Source: a bacterium
Lineage (GTDB): Bacteria; SAR324; XYD2-FULL-50-16
Length of the DNA: 63,857 bases
Direction: 5' to 3'
Assembly (NCBI GenBank): GCA_018830885.1
Contig: JAHJRI010000205.1
Coordinates: forward strand, 1-63,857
Shown: positions 28,472 to 37,956 of the stretch, one piece after another
How the letters are laid out: each line of letters opens with the position of its first letter
How positions within the stretch are numbered: the first letter of the stretch is position 1
Made by a program: the position numbers and the translations under genes
Notes under the pieces: model-generated
The model's database searches: none
Seen by the model: only the letters and a program-made list of their open reading frames with translations
What the model was told of the DNA's origin: nothing

Positions 28472-29118
28472 GATAAAGGCACAAGTTTGACTGCGAGTGT
28501 TTACCTGCTGGATGAAATAGCATTGAAATTGAGGAGTTTATACAAAAATACCGTTTATGACAAAGATTGGTCAACAGTTAGTAGAGCTGTTCATCCGTTT
28601 TCTTGGGGTTGCATGATGGTGGGGGTTGCTCTAGAATTTCTGGAAGTCGAACGGCGTTTTTCCGACAAACCAACATGCCCCGAGGCGGGGCACAATGAAG
28701 CATGAGAATAGGTCTCTGTAACCATCCGTGTCTGGTACAAACCTTTTTCAGACGGAGACTTGTATAAAGATGAACTAGCACTCATCTCGTTGAAATCCCA
28801 ATACTTGGACTCTTCAAAGCTGCAAGTTCCGATTCTCACCTCAGACAGTGGGGATTTCGGGTGCTCAATGGCGTTCAGATCATCTAAGAAACTCGTCTAA
28901 TCATCTGAAACAGATTCAAACCAGACCCTCTGTCAGGATTGTTATGTGATATTCTCATACAAAACCACCATGCGCTGTCGGGAAAAACGATGGATGAAAA
29001 TAAATTGGGGGACATGTACTTGTTACATTTACGCTGATTTTTATGCAAAATATCAACCATTTCAGACCGGGTTCATCTCAGGTTTGCTGGGGATGAGGCT
29101 TTGACAATTCAGTCATGA
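28472..29118. other. Gene-poor stretch of about 650 bases, possible mobile-element remnant
   Basis: No recognised gene. Minus-strand frames of 67-82 codons overlap each other and a plus-strand frame, as seen in non-coding or decayed DNA. A small GC hairpin TGCCCC-GAGGC-GGGGCA lies at 28676-28692. A GGGGGACATGTACTTGTTACA segment near 29007 and the inverted pair TTTTTCCGACA (about 28658) / TGTCGGGAAAAACG (about 28976) hint at repeat or MITE-like material. The amrS promoter should lie in the right half. Confidence 0.4.
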
Positions 29119-29130
29119 GTGAGACATAGA

Positions 29131-30195
29131 ATGAATAGTTATCCAGCTAGGTTTTGGCATCGAAATCCAGATGGCAGGATCCAGTGTGATCTTTGTCCGA
29201 GAGAGTGTAAGCTGAAAGAGGGACAACGGGGGTTGTGTTTTGTCCGGCAGCATGTTTGCGATCAGCTTATTTTGACGACCTACAACAGAAGCAGTGGATT
29301 CTGTATCGATCCTGTTGAAAAGAAGCCCCTGAATCATTTTCTGCCTGGGACCCCGATTTTGTCGTTTGGTACTGCCGGATGTAACCTGACCTGCAAATTC
29401 TGCCAGAATTGGGATATCAGCCGGTCAAAAGAGTTTGAACGGTTGACTGAGAAAGCCAGTCCTAGAAAAATTGCAGCGGCGGCTTCACTGCATCAATGTG
29501 ACAGTGTGGCATTGACCTACAATGAGCCAGTGATTTTTCTGGAGTACGGGAAGGATGTGGCCGATGCTTGTCATGAGCTCGGGCTGCAGGTGGTGGCGGT
29601 TACGAATGGCTATATTCATAAAAAGGCCCGGGAAGCCTTTTTTTCCTTTCTTGATGCTGCAAATGTGGATTTGAAAGCCTTTACCGAATCGTTTTACAAA
29701 ACACTGACCGGCGGTGATCTAAAAACGGTTTTGGATACACTGTCTTATATTCGCAAGAAAACGGATATCTGGCTGGAAATAACAACCCTTGTCATACCGG
29801 GTGAGAATGACAGCGACAAAGAAATTGAGCAAATGGTGAACTGGATACTCAATGAGCTTGGGCCTGAAACCCCACTTCACTTCTCGGCATTTCATCCGGA
29901 CTATAAAATGACTGAAAAACAAACCACTTCTTTATCATCCCTGATCAGGGTCAGGGATATTGCCAGGGAGAAAGGGATGTATCATGTTTATACCGGAAAC
30001 GTGGCTTATACACCAGGTGATACGACCTTTTGCCATAACTGCAACAAGCCGTTAATCGAAAGAAAGTGGTACGAGATTTCAAAGTATCAGCTGACAGAGT
30101 CTGGATGCTGTAAATACTGTGGTACACCACTGGCCGGAAGGTTTGGCCGGAAAGCGGGTGATTGGGGGGCTACAAGAAAACCCATCCGGTTATGA
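29131..30195 (+). CDS. amrS: AmmeMemoRadiSam-system radical SAM enzyme
   Basis: 354 residues from ATG at 29131. A GTG at 29119 would add 4 residues. N-terminal cysteines in CDLCPRECKLKEGQRGLC precede the radical-SAM cluster motif CNLTCKFCQN (CxxxCxxC, about residue 90), with ALTYNEPVIF downstream. The C-terminus has a rubredoxin-like pair of Cys motifs (CHNCNKP and CCKYCGTP). This pattern matches AmrS/PflA-like proteins of the AmmeMemoRadiSam system, usually encoded with AMMECR1 and Memo proteins. Neither partner is adjacent here. The reaction of the family is not established to my knowledge. Confidence 0.88.
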   Translation: MNSYPARFWHRNPDGRIQCDLCPRECKLKEGQRGLCFVRQHVCDQLILTTYNRSSGFCIDPVEKKPLNHFLPGTPILSFGTAGCNLTCKFCQNWDISRSKEFERLTEKASPRKIAAAASLHQCDSVALTYNEPVIFLEYGKDVADACHELGLQVVAVTNGYIHKKAREAFFSFLDAANVDLKAFTESFYKTLTGGDLKTVLDTLSYIRKKTDIWLEITTLVIPGENDSDKEIEQMVNWILNELGPETPLHFSAFHPDYKMTEKQTTSLSSLIRVRDIAREKGMYHVYTGNVAYTPGDTTFCHNCNKPLIERKWYEISKYQLTESGCCKYCGTPLAGRFGRKAGDWGATRKPIRL

Positions 30196-30293
30196 CGAGT
30201 CTCGCCTTTTAAAGACACCAAATACTGCAACATTTTCTTTTACCCGTTATATATCTTTATTCGAGTCATGCATCCTGTTGAAGGGAATAATCG

Positions 30294-31571
30294 ATGGATC
30301 AATTTATCGTTCAAGGCGGAAACAGATTAAAAGGTGAGATACTGCCATCCGGAAACAAAAACGAAGCCCTGCCGGCTATGGCAGCTGTTCTGCTCAGTGA
30401 AAAGCCGTTGACATTGCACAACCTGCCCAAAATCGGTGATATCAGCAGCATGAAAAAGATACTGGAAGGTCTGGGAACCCGGGTCAGTCAAATTGGAGAA
30501 AATTCATTTCAATTTGATGCTTCCCATTTGGTCTCGTATGAACCGGACCGTGAACTCTCAGAATCGATCAGAGGCTCCTTTCTTCTGGTCTCCCCATTGC
30601 TACACCGATTTAAAAAAGCAAAAATTTACATTCCCGGTGGAGACTCAATCGGACGGCGCAGACTGGATACGCACATCATGGCTCTCAAGTCGCTGGGGGC
30701 TAAAATCACTCAAACATCCGATAGCTTTCTTATAGAAGTCAGTGCCTTGAGAGGTGCTCATATTTTGCTGGATGAGGCCAGTGTCATGGCCACCGAGAAT
30801 GTGATTATCGCCGCGGTGTTGGCCGAAGGCGAAACTACCATTTACAACGCTGCCTGTGAACCGCATGTTCAGGGGCTCTGTAATATGTTAAACATGATGG
30901 GGGCTGACATTAAAGGAATCGGTAGCAATCTGCTGACCATCGAGGGGGTTCAATCTCTAAATGGCGGTGAGCATTTCATTCAGGCAGATCATACAGAGGT
31001 GGGTTCTCTCATTGGATTAGCAGCGGTCACAAACAGCGAGATAAAGATTTTAAAGCCTGGCGTAAACAATCTCGGTCTGATCATACAGTATTTTGGTCGT
31101 TTGGGGGTCCGGCTCGACGTGGAAGGAGAGGATATCATTGTTCCGGGAGATCAGAATCTCATGATCCAGAATGATATTGACCAGTCGATTCCCAAGATTG
31201 ATGATGCTCCCTGGCCGGGATTTCCGGCTGACCTGACCAGCATCATGACGGTTGTCGCGACCCAGAGTTCGGGAACTATTCTGATTTTTGAAAAGATGTT
31301 TGAAAGTCGTCTGTTCTGGGTGGATGGGTTGATTCGCATGGGGGCCAAAATTGTATTGTGCGACCCTCATCGGGCCGTTGTCGTTGGACCTTCAAGACTC
31401 AAAGGAACGACACTGGCCAGTCCGGATATTCGCGCCGGTATGGCGCTGCTGATAGCGGCTTTGTGTGCGGAAGGTACCAGCAAGATCCAGAATATTCACC
31501 AGATCGATCGGGGTTATGCCCGTATCGATGAACGACTGAATGCGCTTGGCGCTGATATTCTAAGGGTGTAA
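30294..31571 (+). CDS. murA: UDP-N-acetylglucosamine 1-carboxyvinyltransferase, Asp-type
   Basis: 425 residues. MurA transfers enolpyruvate from PEP to UDP-GlcNAc, the first committed step of peptidoglycan synthesis. Lys22-Asn23 in SGNKNEAL and the [11 protein letters not shown] segment are conserved. The active-site loop reads [13 protein letters not shown]: Asp117 stands where most MurA have Cys (C115 in E. coli numbering, PGGCAIG). Asp at this site is known from naturally fosfomycin-insensitive MurA proteins (M. tuberculosis, Chlamydia), so the enzyme should be active but not alkylated by fosfomycin. It begins a run with tmk and holB. Confidence 0.96.
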   Translation: MDQFIVQGGNRLKGEILPSGNKNEALPAMAAVLLSEKPLTLHNLPKIGDISSMKKILEGLGTRVSQIGENSFQFDASHLVSYEPDRELSESIRGSFLLVSPLLHRFKKAKIYIPGGDSIGRRRLDTHIMALKSLGAKITQTSDSFLIEVSALRGAHILLDEASVMATENVIIAAVLAEGETTIYNAACEPHVQGLCNMLNMMGADIKGIGSNLLTIEGVQSLNGGEHFIQADHTEVGSLIGLAAVTNSEIKILKPGVNNLGLIIQYFGRLGVRLDVEGEDIIVPGDQNLMIQNDIDQSIPKIDDAPWPGFPADLTSIMTVVATQSSGTILIFEKMFESRLFWVDGLIRMGAKIVLCDPHRAVVVGPSRLKGTTLASPDIRAGMALLIAALCAEGTSKIQNIHQIDRGYARIDERLNALGADILRV

Positions 31572-31686
31572 TCAATTATGAACGCCACCCCCCGCTTGCC
31601 TCGATTCCAGGATAGAAAATATTCAAGCGCCTGCTTATCGAATATCATCACAATAATTAAAAGCCACTGGCTGGGAAGAAAAGAGT

Positions 31687-32307
31687 ATGTTTATAACATT
31701 TGAGGGAATTGATGCCAGCGGCAAGACAACCCAGTTGCATCTGCTGGAGAGAGAACTGAAGAAAAGCGGCTTCAGGGTGTTGACCACCCGTCAACCGGGC
31801 GGAACCCCCATTGGCCTGTTGATCCGACAGATACTGCTGAATCCGGAGCATGTGCAAATGGTACCGGAAGCTGAAGTACTTTTGTATATGGCAGACCGTG
31901 TTCAACATATTAAAGAGGTGATTCTGCCGGCGTTAGCCAGAAATGAGATTGTTCTTTGTGATCGGTACCATGATGCGACGCTGGCTTATCAAGGAGGAGG
32001 TCGCCAATTGGATCTTTCCTGGCTGAAACAGCTGGAGGAAAAACAGATCGTCACACCCGATCTGACGTTCTGGTTCGATATCTCTGTTGAACAGTCACAA
32101 GAGCGATTGAAGCAGCGCAACCAGGCACAGGATACGGAAAACTGTCGACTGGAAAGTGAAAATACACAGTTTTTCAATCGTGTGAGAAGCGAATATGCCC
32201 GATTGTGCCTGGCAGATCAGTCCCGTTTCATTCAGATCGAAGCCCGGGAGGATATTCCCACCATTCATCAGCAACTTCTTAAAATCGTACTTGATCGTAT
32301 TACTTGA
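31687..32307 (+). CDS. tmk: Thymidylate kinase
   Basis: 206 residues. Tmk phosphorylates dTMP to dTDP. The P-loop FEGIDASGKTTQ starts at residue 4. The TTRQPGGTPIG motif (DR/PGGT type) follows, then LLYMADRVQHI and the CDRYHDATLAYQGGGR motif near residue 95. The LID region (NQAQDTEN) is short of arginines. ATG at 31687 follows GAAAAGAGT. Three bases separate its stop from holB, a common tmk-holB pairing. Confidence 0.96.
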   Translation: MFITFEGIDASGKTTQLHLLERELKKSGFRVLTTRQPGGTPIGLLIRQILLNPEHVQMVPEAEVLLYMADRVQHIKEVILPALARNEIVLCDRYHDATLAYQGGGRQLDLSWLKQLEEKQIVTPDLTFWFDISVEQSQERLKQRNQAQDTENCRLESENTQFFNRVRSEYARLCLADQSRFIQIEAREDIPTIHQQLLKIVLDRIT

Positions 32308-32310
32308 ACT

Positions 32311-33297
32311 ATGACTTTCACAAATGTCATTGGGCATGGCTCCATTGCGCAACAGCTGGAATATACGTATCAGCAGGATCGGATCCCGTCGGCCTACCTC
32401 TTTATTGGATTGGAGGGAATCGGCAAAAGTACACTGGTGAAAGCCTTTGCTCAGATGATGAACTGTCAGACCCATGATAACTGTCATCGCTGTGATAGTT
32501 GTCGAATGTTCGACAATGGCAATCATCCGGATTTTCATGTTATCAAACCAGACGGACAGAGTATTCGGATCAAACAGATCCATGACCTGATCCGTCATCT
32601 CGATCTGAAGCCCGCATATGCCGTAAAACGGCTAGTGCTGGTGAAAGAAGCGCACAAGCTGAATCTGGAATCAGCCAATAGTTTTTTGAAGATTCTGGAA
32701 GAACCCCCCCTGAACACCTTGATCATCTTAATGACGACGGATGAAAATCTTTTGCTTGAGACGATCAATTCCCGTTGTCAAAAGATCTATTTTTCGCCGT
32801 TGACATCAGAAGACCTTCGAATCTTACTGGATAGGAATTATCAACTGGATCCGGCCACGCTGGATTTTGTCCTGAGCTATGCCCAGGGCCGAATCCGGAA
32901 AGGATTCATAGAAAAGGCAACAATCCTGGCAAACATGAGAATCCAAGTCCTGCACATGCTCAAAACCCTTAAAACAGAAAAACTATATGATTACAGTCTG
33001 TTGATCGATCAATGGGTCAAGCAGAATTTACATCCTTTTTTTCTTGAATTTTGCATGGCCTGGCTGCGAGATCTGCTGTCCGTCCGCAGGCAGAGTCCAA
33101 TGGGCGTGATAAACAGCGATATGATGGATGAACTGGAGGATGTGTCAACCTGCTTTTCAGATGAGATTCTTCAATGGAGTTTCGATCTGGTCGTGGAAAC
33201 AGAATTGGCCATTCAATCCAATGCTTCTAAAAACCTGGCACTTGAGAGCCTGCTCATCCAAATGAAGCAGATATTCTGGGGAACCCTGGTAGTCTGA
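32311..33297 (+). CDS. holB: DNA polymerase III delta-prime subunit
   Basis: 328 residues. HolB is part of the clamp-loader complex. The AAA+ fold is recognisable: P-loop-like LEGIGKSTL near residue 38, a zinc-binding module with Cys at CQTHDNCHRCDSC (about 50-65), a KEAHKLNLESANSFLKILEEPP segment (sensor/Walker B region) and INSRCQKI (sensor 1 and SRC motif). The clamp-loader SRC sequence is intact. The C-terminal collar helices are divergent. It converges with dnaE (22-base gap), so two replisome genes lie end to end. Confidence 0.92.
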   Translation: MTFTNVIGHGSIAQQLEYTYQQDRIPSAYLFIGLEGIGKSTLVKAFAQMMNCQTHDNCHRCDSCRMFDNGNHPDFHVIKPDGQSIRIKQIHDLIRHLDLKPAYAVKRLVLVKEAHKLNLESANSFLKILEEPPLNTLIILMTTDENLLLETINSRCQKIYFSPLTSEDLRILLDRNYQLDPATLDFVLSYAQGRIRKGFIEKATILANMRIQVLHMLKTLKTEKLYDYSLLIDQWVKQNLHPFFLEFCMAWLRDLLSVRRQSPMGVINSDMMDELEDVSTCFSDEILQWSFDLVVETELAIQSNASKNLALESLLIQMKQIFWGTLVV

Positions 33298-33319
33298 TTC
33301 CAGACTCTTGCTTCACGTT

Positions 33320-36300
33320 TTAGACAGTTTGTGCTCGCTGACTCTCTGGCAGACGAGGCGCAGCAGATTCAGATCTGTAGTAAAATCGAATCTTTTCCAA
33401 CGGAACAATATCTTCAATTTCACTGATAAAATCCTCGTTCGCCGCGATTTTTTGATTGAGTTTGAGTCTGACCTGGCAGTTATTCTCTGCGCGTAGCGAA
33501 AGGTAGACATCGCATAATCCCGGATTGTTCTGAATAATGCTCTTAACCGCATCCAATCTGTCGAGACGAAAATCCGCCGGTAGATCAATCTGCGCGATTG
33601 CGGCGCGTTGCGCCCGAATCTCAGGCAGGGGAGTGATCGTCTGTGCCACGACTTTCAGCGATTCGTCACTGGTGTTGATGTAACCTGTAATAAAAACTGG
33701 ATCATCAAAAGATTCGGCTTCCAGAATGGTGCGGACCGATGCATATACTTTCGAAAACACCATGACTTCAATAGATCCCCATAGATCCTCGATGGTGAGG
33801 ATAGCCCATTTTTCGTTGGTCTTTTTGGTCAGACGAACAACCCTTGCAGAAATGACCCCCGATAGATTGATGGTTTCTTTATAATTGAATTTTTTCCCCT
33901 CCTCTTTCAAGTCGATGGATCGCGTTATTTTAGCGTAAGAATTGATTTCACCAAAATATGGATTCAGAGGGTGGCCGGATATATAGAATCCGAGAGCCTC
34001 CTTTTCAAACTTCAACCGGGTTTTGGATTTCCAGTCCGGTATGTCGGGGAGGATCATTTTTGTTTTTGTTTTTTCAATTTCCGAATCCGAAAGCAGTTCG
34101 AAAAACGATGTTTGATTTTTTCGAATCATCGCTTTTTCTGCGCTTGCCAGATTGAGAATATCGTCCAGGCCTTCCAGTATTCTGCGGCGGTTGGGTTCGA
34201 GAGAGTCAAAGACCCCGCTTTTAATCAAAGCTTCCAAAACCCTTGTATTAACCTTCGATGTGTCGATCTGCTTGAAAACATCGATCAGGGTTTCAAAACG
34301 ACTGCTTTGGGCTCGTTCATATAAAATGCTTTCCAGAGCAGCTGCCCCGACGTTTTTTATGGCGTTGAGTCCAAAGCGGATCTTGCCATCATGAGCGGTA
34401 AATATCAGATCACTGTCATTAATATCAGGGGGGAGAACCTGAATATTCATCTCCTGGCACTCGCTGATCAATTTAACCACACTATCCGGCTTGTTTCTTT
34501 CGATAGTCAGCAAAGCAGCCATAAAATCAACTGGATAATTCGCTTTTAACCAGGCCGTCTGGTAACTGATAAGTGCATAAGCTGCCGAATGGGACTTGTT
34601 GAAGCCATAGCCGGCAAATTTATCAATCAGGTCGAAAATATAGTTGGCCAACTCTGCGTTGATGTCGTTTTTCTGACACCCTTCGACAAAGCTCTGACGT
34701 TGTTCCTGAAGTACCTCGGGATTTTTTTTACCGATTGCGCGCCTGAGGATGTCGGCACTTCCCAGAGTAAAATTTGCCAGGACCTGCACGGTTCGCATAA
34801 CCTGCTCCTGGTAAACCATCACACCGTATGTTTCTTTCAGGACAGGTTCCATAAGGAAGTGCGGATAGGTTGTCTGCTGTCGTCCATGTTTTCTCTCCAC
34901 ATAGTCATCAACCATTCCAGAGCCAAGGGGGCCGGGTCGGTATAGTGCCACCAGTGCAATGATATCCTCGAAACAGTCCGGTTTCAGTTTGCGAATCAAA
35001 GTCTTCATGCCCTCTGATTCCAGCTGGAATACACCCGTCGTTTCACCGCGGCAGAGCAGTTGAAATGTTTTGATATCGTCCATTGGGATCAGTGCAATCT
35101 CCAGAGCCTCATCCGGGGCCCTTTTTTTATTGATCAGTGAGATGGTCTTGTCGATGATTGAGAGGTTTCTTAATCCCAGGAAATCAAACTTGACGGCTCC
35201 CTGGGCCTCTGCATATTTCATGGTGTACTGGGATTGTATGCCATCCCCTTTTGTTGGGGTGCAGGTCGGCATAATATCCGAGATAGGTGAATCCATGATG
35301 ATGACGCCGGCTGCGTGGGTCGACAGGTTGTTGTTGGTTCCTTCCAGAGATAAGGCGATTTTAATGAGTTTCTTTTCGATCTCAGATCCGTTTTCCAGCA
35401 TTTCCCTTAATTGCGGTTCCTGTTCGAGTACCTTGGGCAGCGTGATTCCGAGGTCGTCAGGTACCAGTTTGGCAATCTTGTCCGCTTCCGCATAGGGGAT
35501 ATCGAGGACACGTGCGACGCCACGGATGGCGCCTTTTGCTTTCAGGGAGCCGATGGCGGAAATCTGGCAGACATTGGCTTCTCCATATTTTTGTTTCACG
35601 TAGTCAATGACTTGTTCTCGTCCCTCCACCTCAAAATCGATATCGAAATCCGGCATGCTGACGCGCTCGGGATTTAAAAAGCGTTCAAAAAGCAGGTCAT
35701 ATTTTATGGGATCAATATCGGTGATTTCCAGAGCATATGCGACCAGCGACCCGGCACCCGAACCTCTGCCGGGTCCAACGGGAATGTTGTTCTTTTTCGA
35801 CCATTTGATAAAATCTGAAACGATCAGAAAGTAGCCGGGATACTCCATCTTATTGATGATGGTAAGTTCATATTCGAGTCGGTTACGATAGATTTCCTGC
35901 TGCCGCTGGAATTCCGAGTCTGCCCATGTATATAGTTTTTTCAGGTATTCCAATCGATTACCAAGACCGGCCCTTGCTTGATCGATAAGCTCCTGTTCAA
36001 ATGATTTGTTCTTTTCAACCGGGTATTCCGGCAGGTAGATTTTTTTTGTAAACAGATCCAGATCACAGCGATCGGCGATTTTTCGGGTATTAGTAATGCA
36101 CGATTCCGGAAGATTTCTGAAAGCTTCTTGGATTTCTGTCTCGTTTTTTATGTATAACTCATGCGTATCCAGGGTTTTTACATCGGGGTCGGTCACCTTT
36201 TTCTGCCATCCCATCAACTGAAGAATATACTGATTTTCAGCATCTGATTTGAATTTATAGTGGCAATCACAAGTTCCAATCAGCGGCAGGTGAAGATCCT

Positions 36301-36889
36301 CTGCGATTTTCATCAAGTGGGGATTGACTTTTTCCTGACTCTCAAGACCGTTCTCCTGGAGTTCGATATAGTAGCGATCTGGGAAAATATCCGCATACCA
36401 CTGGGCAGCGTTGTATGCTTCAGTGATTTCATCATTCATAATCCGGTTGGCAACTTCACCCTGAAGACACGCAGACAAGGCGATCAGACCGGTACTGTAT
36501 TTTTCCAGAATTTCGCGATCAATGCGGGGTTTGCCATAGTACTTCCCTTCGCTGTACCCGATACTGGACATTTTAATGAGATTCTTGTAACCGGCCATAT
36601 TTTCGCAGAGTAGCACGGTGTGATAGGCATTCGGACCTTGTCTGGGATAGGAGCGCTGAAAACGGTCGATCTTGGCGATATATGCCTCCATCCCGATAAT
36701 CGGTTTGATCCCGGCTTTTTTCAGGTCATCATGAAATTCTACAGCACCGTGCAGATTTCCGTGATCCGTAATGGCGCATGCATCATAGCCGATCTCTGCA
36801 AGATACTTTCCCAGACCTTTAACTTTAATGGCCCCGTCCAGCAGTGAATAGTGGGTATGAAAATGAAGATGCGTAAATTGAGACGGCAT
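33320..36889 (-). CDS. dnaE: DNA polymerase III alpha subunit
   Basis: 1189 residues, a full-length DnaE1-type replicative polymerase. The N-terminal PHP domain keeps HFHTHYSLLDGA, ITDHGNLHG, GMEAYIA and a DCHY motif, that is, most metal-binding positions. The catalytic region has GPGRGSGAGSLVAYALEITD and PDFDIDFE (two catalytic Asp). The finger region includes GYGFNKSHSAAYALISYQTAWLK. A helix-hairpin-helix and an OB-fold (INLSGVISARVVRLTKKTNE) occupy the C-terminal third. ATG at 36889; the gene is monocistronic and upstream DNA (36890-37083) is short. Confidence 0.97.
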   Translation of the reverse strand: MPSQFTHLHFHTHYSLLDGAIKVKGLGKYLAEIGYDACAITDHGNLHGAVEFHDDLKKAGIKPIIGMEAYIAKIDRFQRSYPRQGPNAYHTVLLCENMAGYKNLIKMSSIGYSEGKYYGKPRIDREILEKYSTGLIALSACLQGEVANRIMNDEITEAYNAAQWYADIFPDRYYIELQENGLESQEKVNPHLMKIAEDLHLPLIGTCDCHYKFKSDAENQYILQLMGWQKKVTDPDVKTLDTHELYIKNETEIQEAFRNLPESCITNTRKIADRCDLDLFTKKIYLPEYPVEKNKSFEQELIDQARAGLGNRLEYLKKLYTWADSEFQRQQEIYRNRLEYELTIINKMEYPGYFLIVSDFIKWSKKNNIPVGPGRGSGAGSLVAYALEITDIDPIKYDLLFERFLNPERVSMPDFDIDFEVEGREQVIDYVKQKYGEANVCQISAIGSLKAKGAIRGVARVLDIPYAEADKIAKLVPDDLGITLPKVLEQEPQLREMLENGSEIEKKLIKIALSLEGTNNNLSTHAAGVIIMDSPISDIMPTCTPTKGDGIQSQYTMKYAEAQGAVKFDFLGLRNLSIIDKTISLINKKRAPDEALEIALIPMDDIKTFQLLCRGETTGVFQLESEGMKTLIRKLKPDCFEDIIALVALYRPGPLGSGMVDDYVERKHGRQQTTYPHFLMEPVLKETYGVMVYQEQVMRTVQVLANFTLGSADILRRAIGKKNPEVLQEQRQSFVEGCQKNDINAELANYIFDLIDKFAGYGFNKSHSAAYALISYQTAWLKANYPVDFMAALLTIERNKPDSVVKLISECQEMNIQVLPPDINDSDLIFTAHDGKIRFGLNAIKNVGAAALESILYERAQSSRFETLIDVFKQIDTSKVNTRVLEALIKSGVFDSLEPNRRRILEGLDDILNLASAEKAMIRKNQTSFFELLSDSEIEKTKTKMILPDIPDWKSKTRLKFEKEALGFYISGHPLNPYFGEINSYAKITRSIDLKEEGKKFNYKETINLSGVISARVVRLTKKTNEKWAILTIEDLWGSIEVMVFSKVYASVRTILEAESFDDPVFITGYINTSDESLKVVAQTITPLPEIRAQRAAIAQIDLPADFRLDRLDAVKSIIQNNPGLCDVYLSLRAENNCQVRLKLNQKIAANEDFISEIEDIVPLEKIRFYYRSESAAPRLPESQRAQTV

Positions 36890-37083
36890 GGTAACTCCAG
36901 ATCCGCGATCAGCAGGAAACGGTTAGATCACTGACGGCCCCGGAAAGTGTGATTGTACCGTGAGAAGCTTTTTGGTTCCCCATGTTACGGTAAACACCTT
37001 GTTTGGATCCGAAAGGAATGATAATGATTGAATGAGATACAGAGGTCTTTTCCCATATCATAAGATGAAGCAGAGCAAAAGTC

Positions 37084-37944
37084 ATGGCGATAGTGTCGAA
37101 AATGCGATCAAAATTGTGCGAAAGAGCAGGAAAGCTTATCATATGGCTGTGTGTGATGCTAAGCGTTTCGTTACTGAGCGGGATTTCCGGAACCTGCCTT
37201 CGGGCTGAAACAACACCGGATATGAAGGCTCTTTTCTCATCCGCACAGGCGAGTTTTGAACAAGGTTTGACATTGCAGGGAGAACAGAAAAGAGAGATGA
37301 TGATAAAGGCTGCAGGGCAGTTCCAGTCGTTGATCCGGGATCATCATATTGAAAATGGGAATCTCTATTACAATATGGGAAACGCCTATTATGAGGCCGG
37401 AGAAATTGGGAAGGCCATTTTAAGCTACCGTCAGGCAGAAAAACTATTGCCTGGCGTTTCTGATCTTCAATACAACCTGAATCAGGCACGAAGCCGATTG
37501 AATCTGCCCGAGCCTGCCAAAAGCTGGTGGGAAAACCTCGTGAAAGGATTTTTTTTCTGGCACTACATGATCAAATATGAGCTTCGACGGTCGCTCTTTT
37601 TCGCCGTTTTTTCACTCTTCTGGGTCGTACTGGCGGTGATGATCATCAAACGGCACATTTTTCTGAGAGCGGGTTTGATCATACTGATTGGATTGAATAT
37701 CGCATTTGGCGGGTCATTTCTATTATCCTATCACCAGCTGCATTTCATCCAGGCAGGGGTCGTCATAAAAGAGAACACAATTGCCAGAAAAGGTCCCGGA
37801 ACCAGTTATGAACCTTTCTACCAGAAGCCGCTGCCGGCAGGGACTGAATTCGTGATCAGCGAAAAACATGAAACCTGGTGGAAGATTAAGCTGCCGGCCG
37901 GGGATGAAATGTGGATCCAGGGAAATGATGCTGAGTTGATCTGA
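37084..37944 (+). CDS. BatE-like TPR and SH3 membrane protein
   Basis: 286 residues. The signal segment is about 17-41. A TPR pair lies at about 90-140 (NLYYNMGNAYYEAGEIGKAI and the following helices), two membrane spans at about 170-189 and 196-214, and a C-terminal bacterial SH3 domain at about 224-286 (VIKENTIARKGPGTSYEPFY, WWKIKLPAGDEMWIQGNDAELI). This is the layout of BatE in Bat (aerotolerance) operons, where it follows MoxR and von Willebrand A-domain proteins. None of these lie next to it here. Function is inferred only. It converges with metA (12-base gap). Confidence 0.75.
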   Translation: MAIVSKMRSKLCERAGKLIIWLCVMLSVSLLSGISGTCLRAETTPDMKALFSSAQASFEQGLTLQGEQKREMMIKAAGQFQSLIRDHHIENGNLYYNMGNAYYEAGEIGKAILSYRQAEKLLPGVSDLQYNLNQARSRLNLPEPAKSWWENLVKGFFFWHYMIKYELRRSLFFAVFSLFWVVLAVMIIKRHIFLRAGLIILIGLNIAFGGSFLLSYHQLHFIQAGVVIKENTIARKGPGTSYEPFYQKPLPAGTEFVISEKHETWWKIKLPAGDEMWIQGNDAELI

Positions 37945-37956
37945 CTTGCGCTGAAA

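Noticed and set aside
28487..28839. Short frames on both strands in the gene-poor region
   Set aside because: They overlap one another in several frames and lack ribosome sites; treated as non-coding, with a possible repeat remnant noted separately.
35592..35607. Half parS-like sequence TGTTTCACGTAGTC within dnaE
   Set aside because: Only the left half matches the consensus; the right arm differs at most positions. Similar half-sites occur near 1746 and 42195 by chance.
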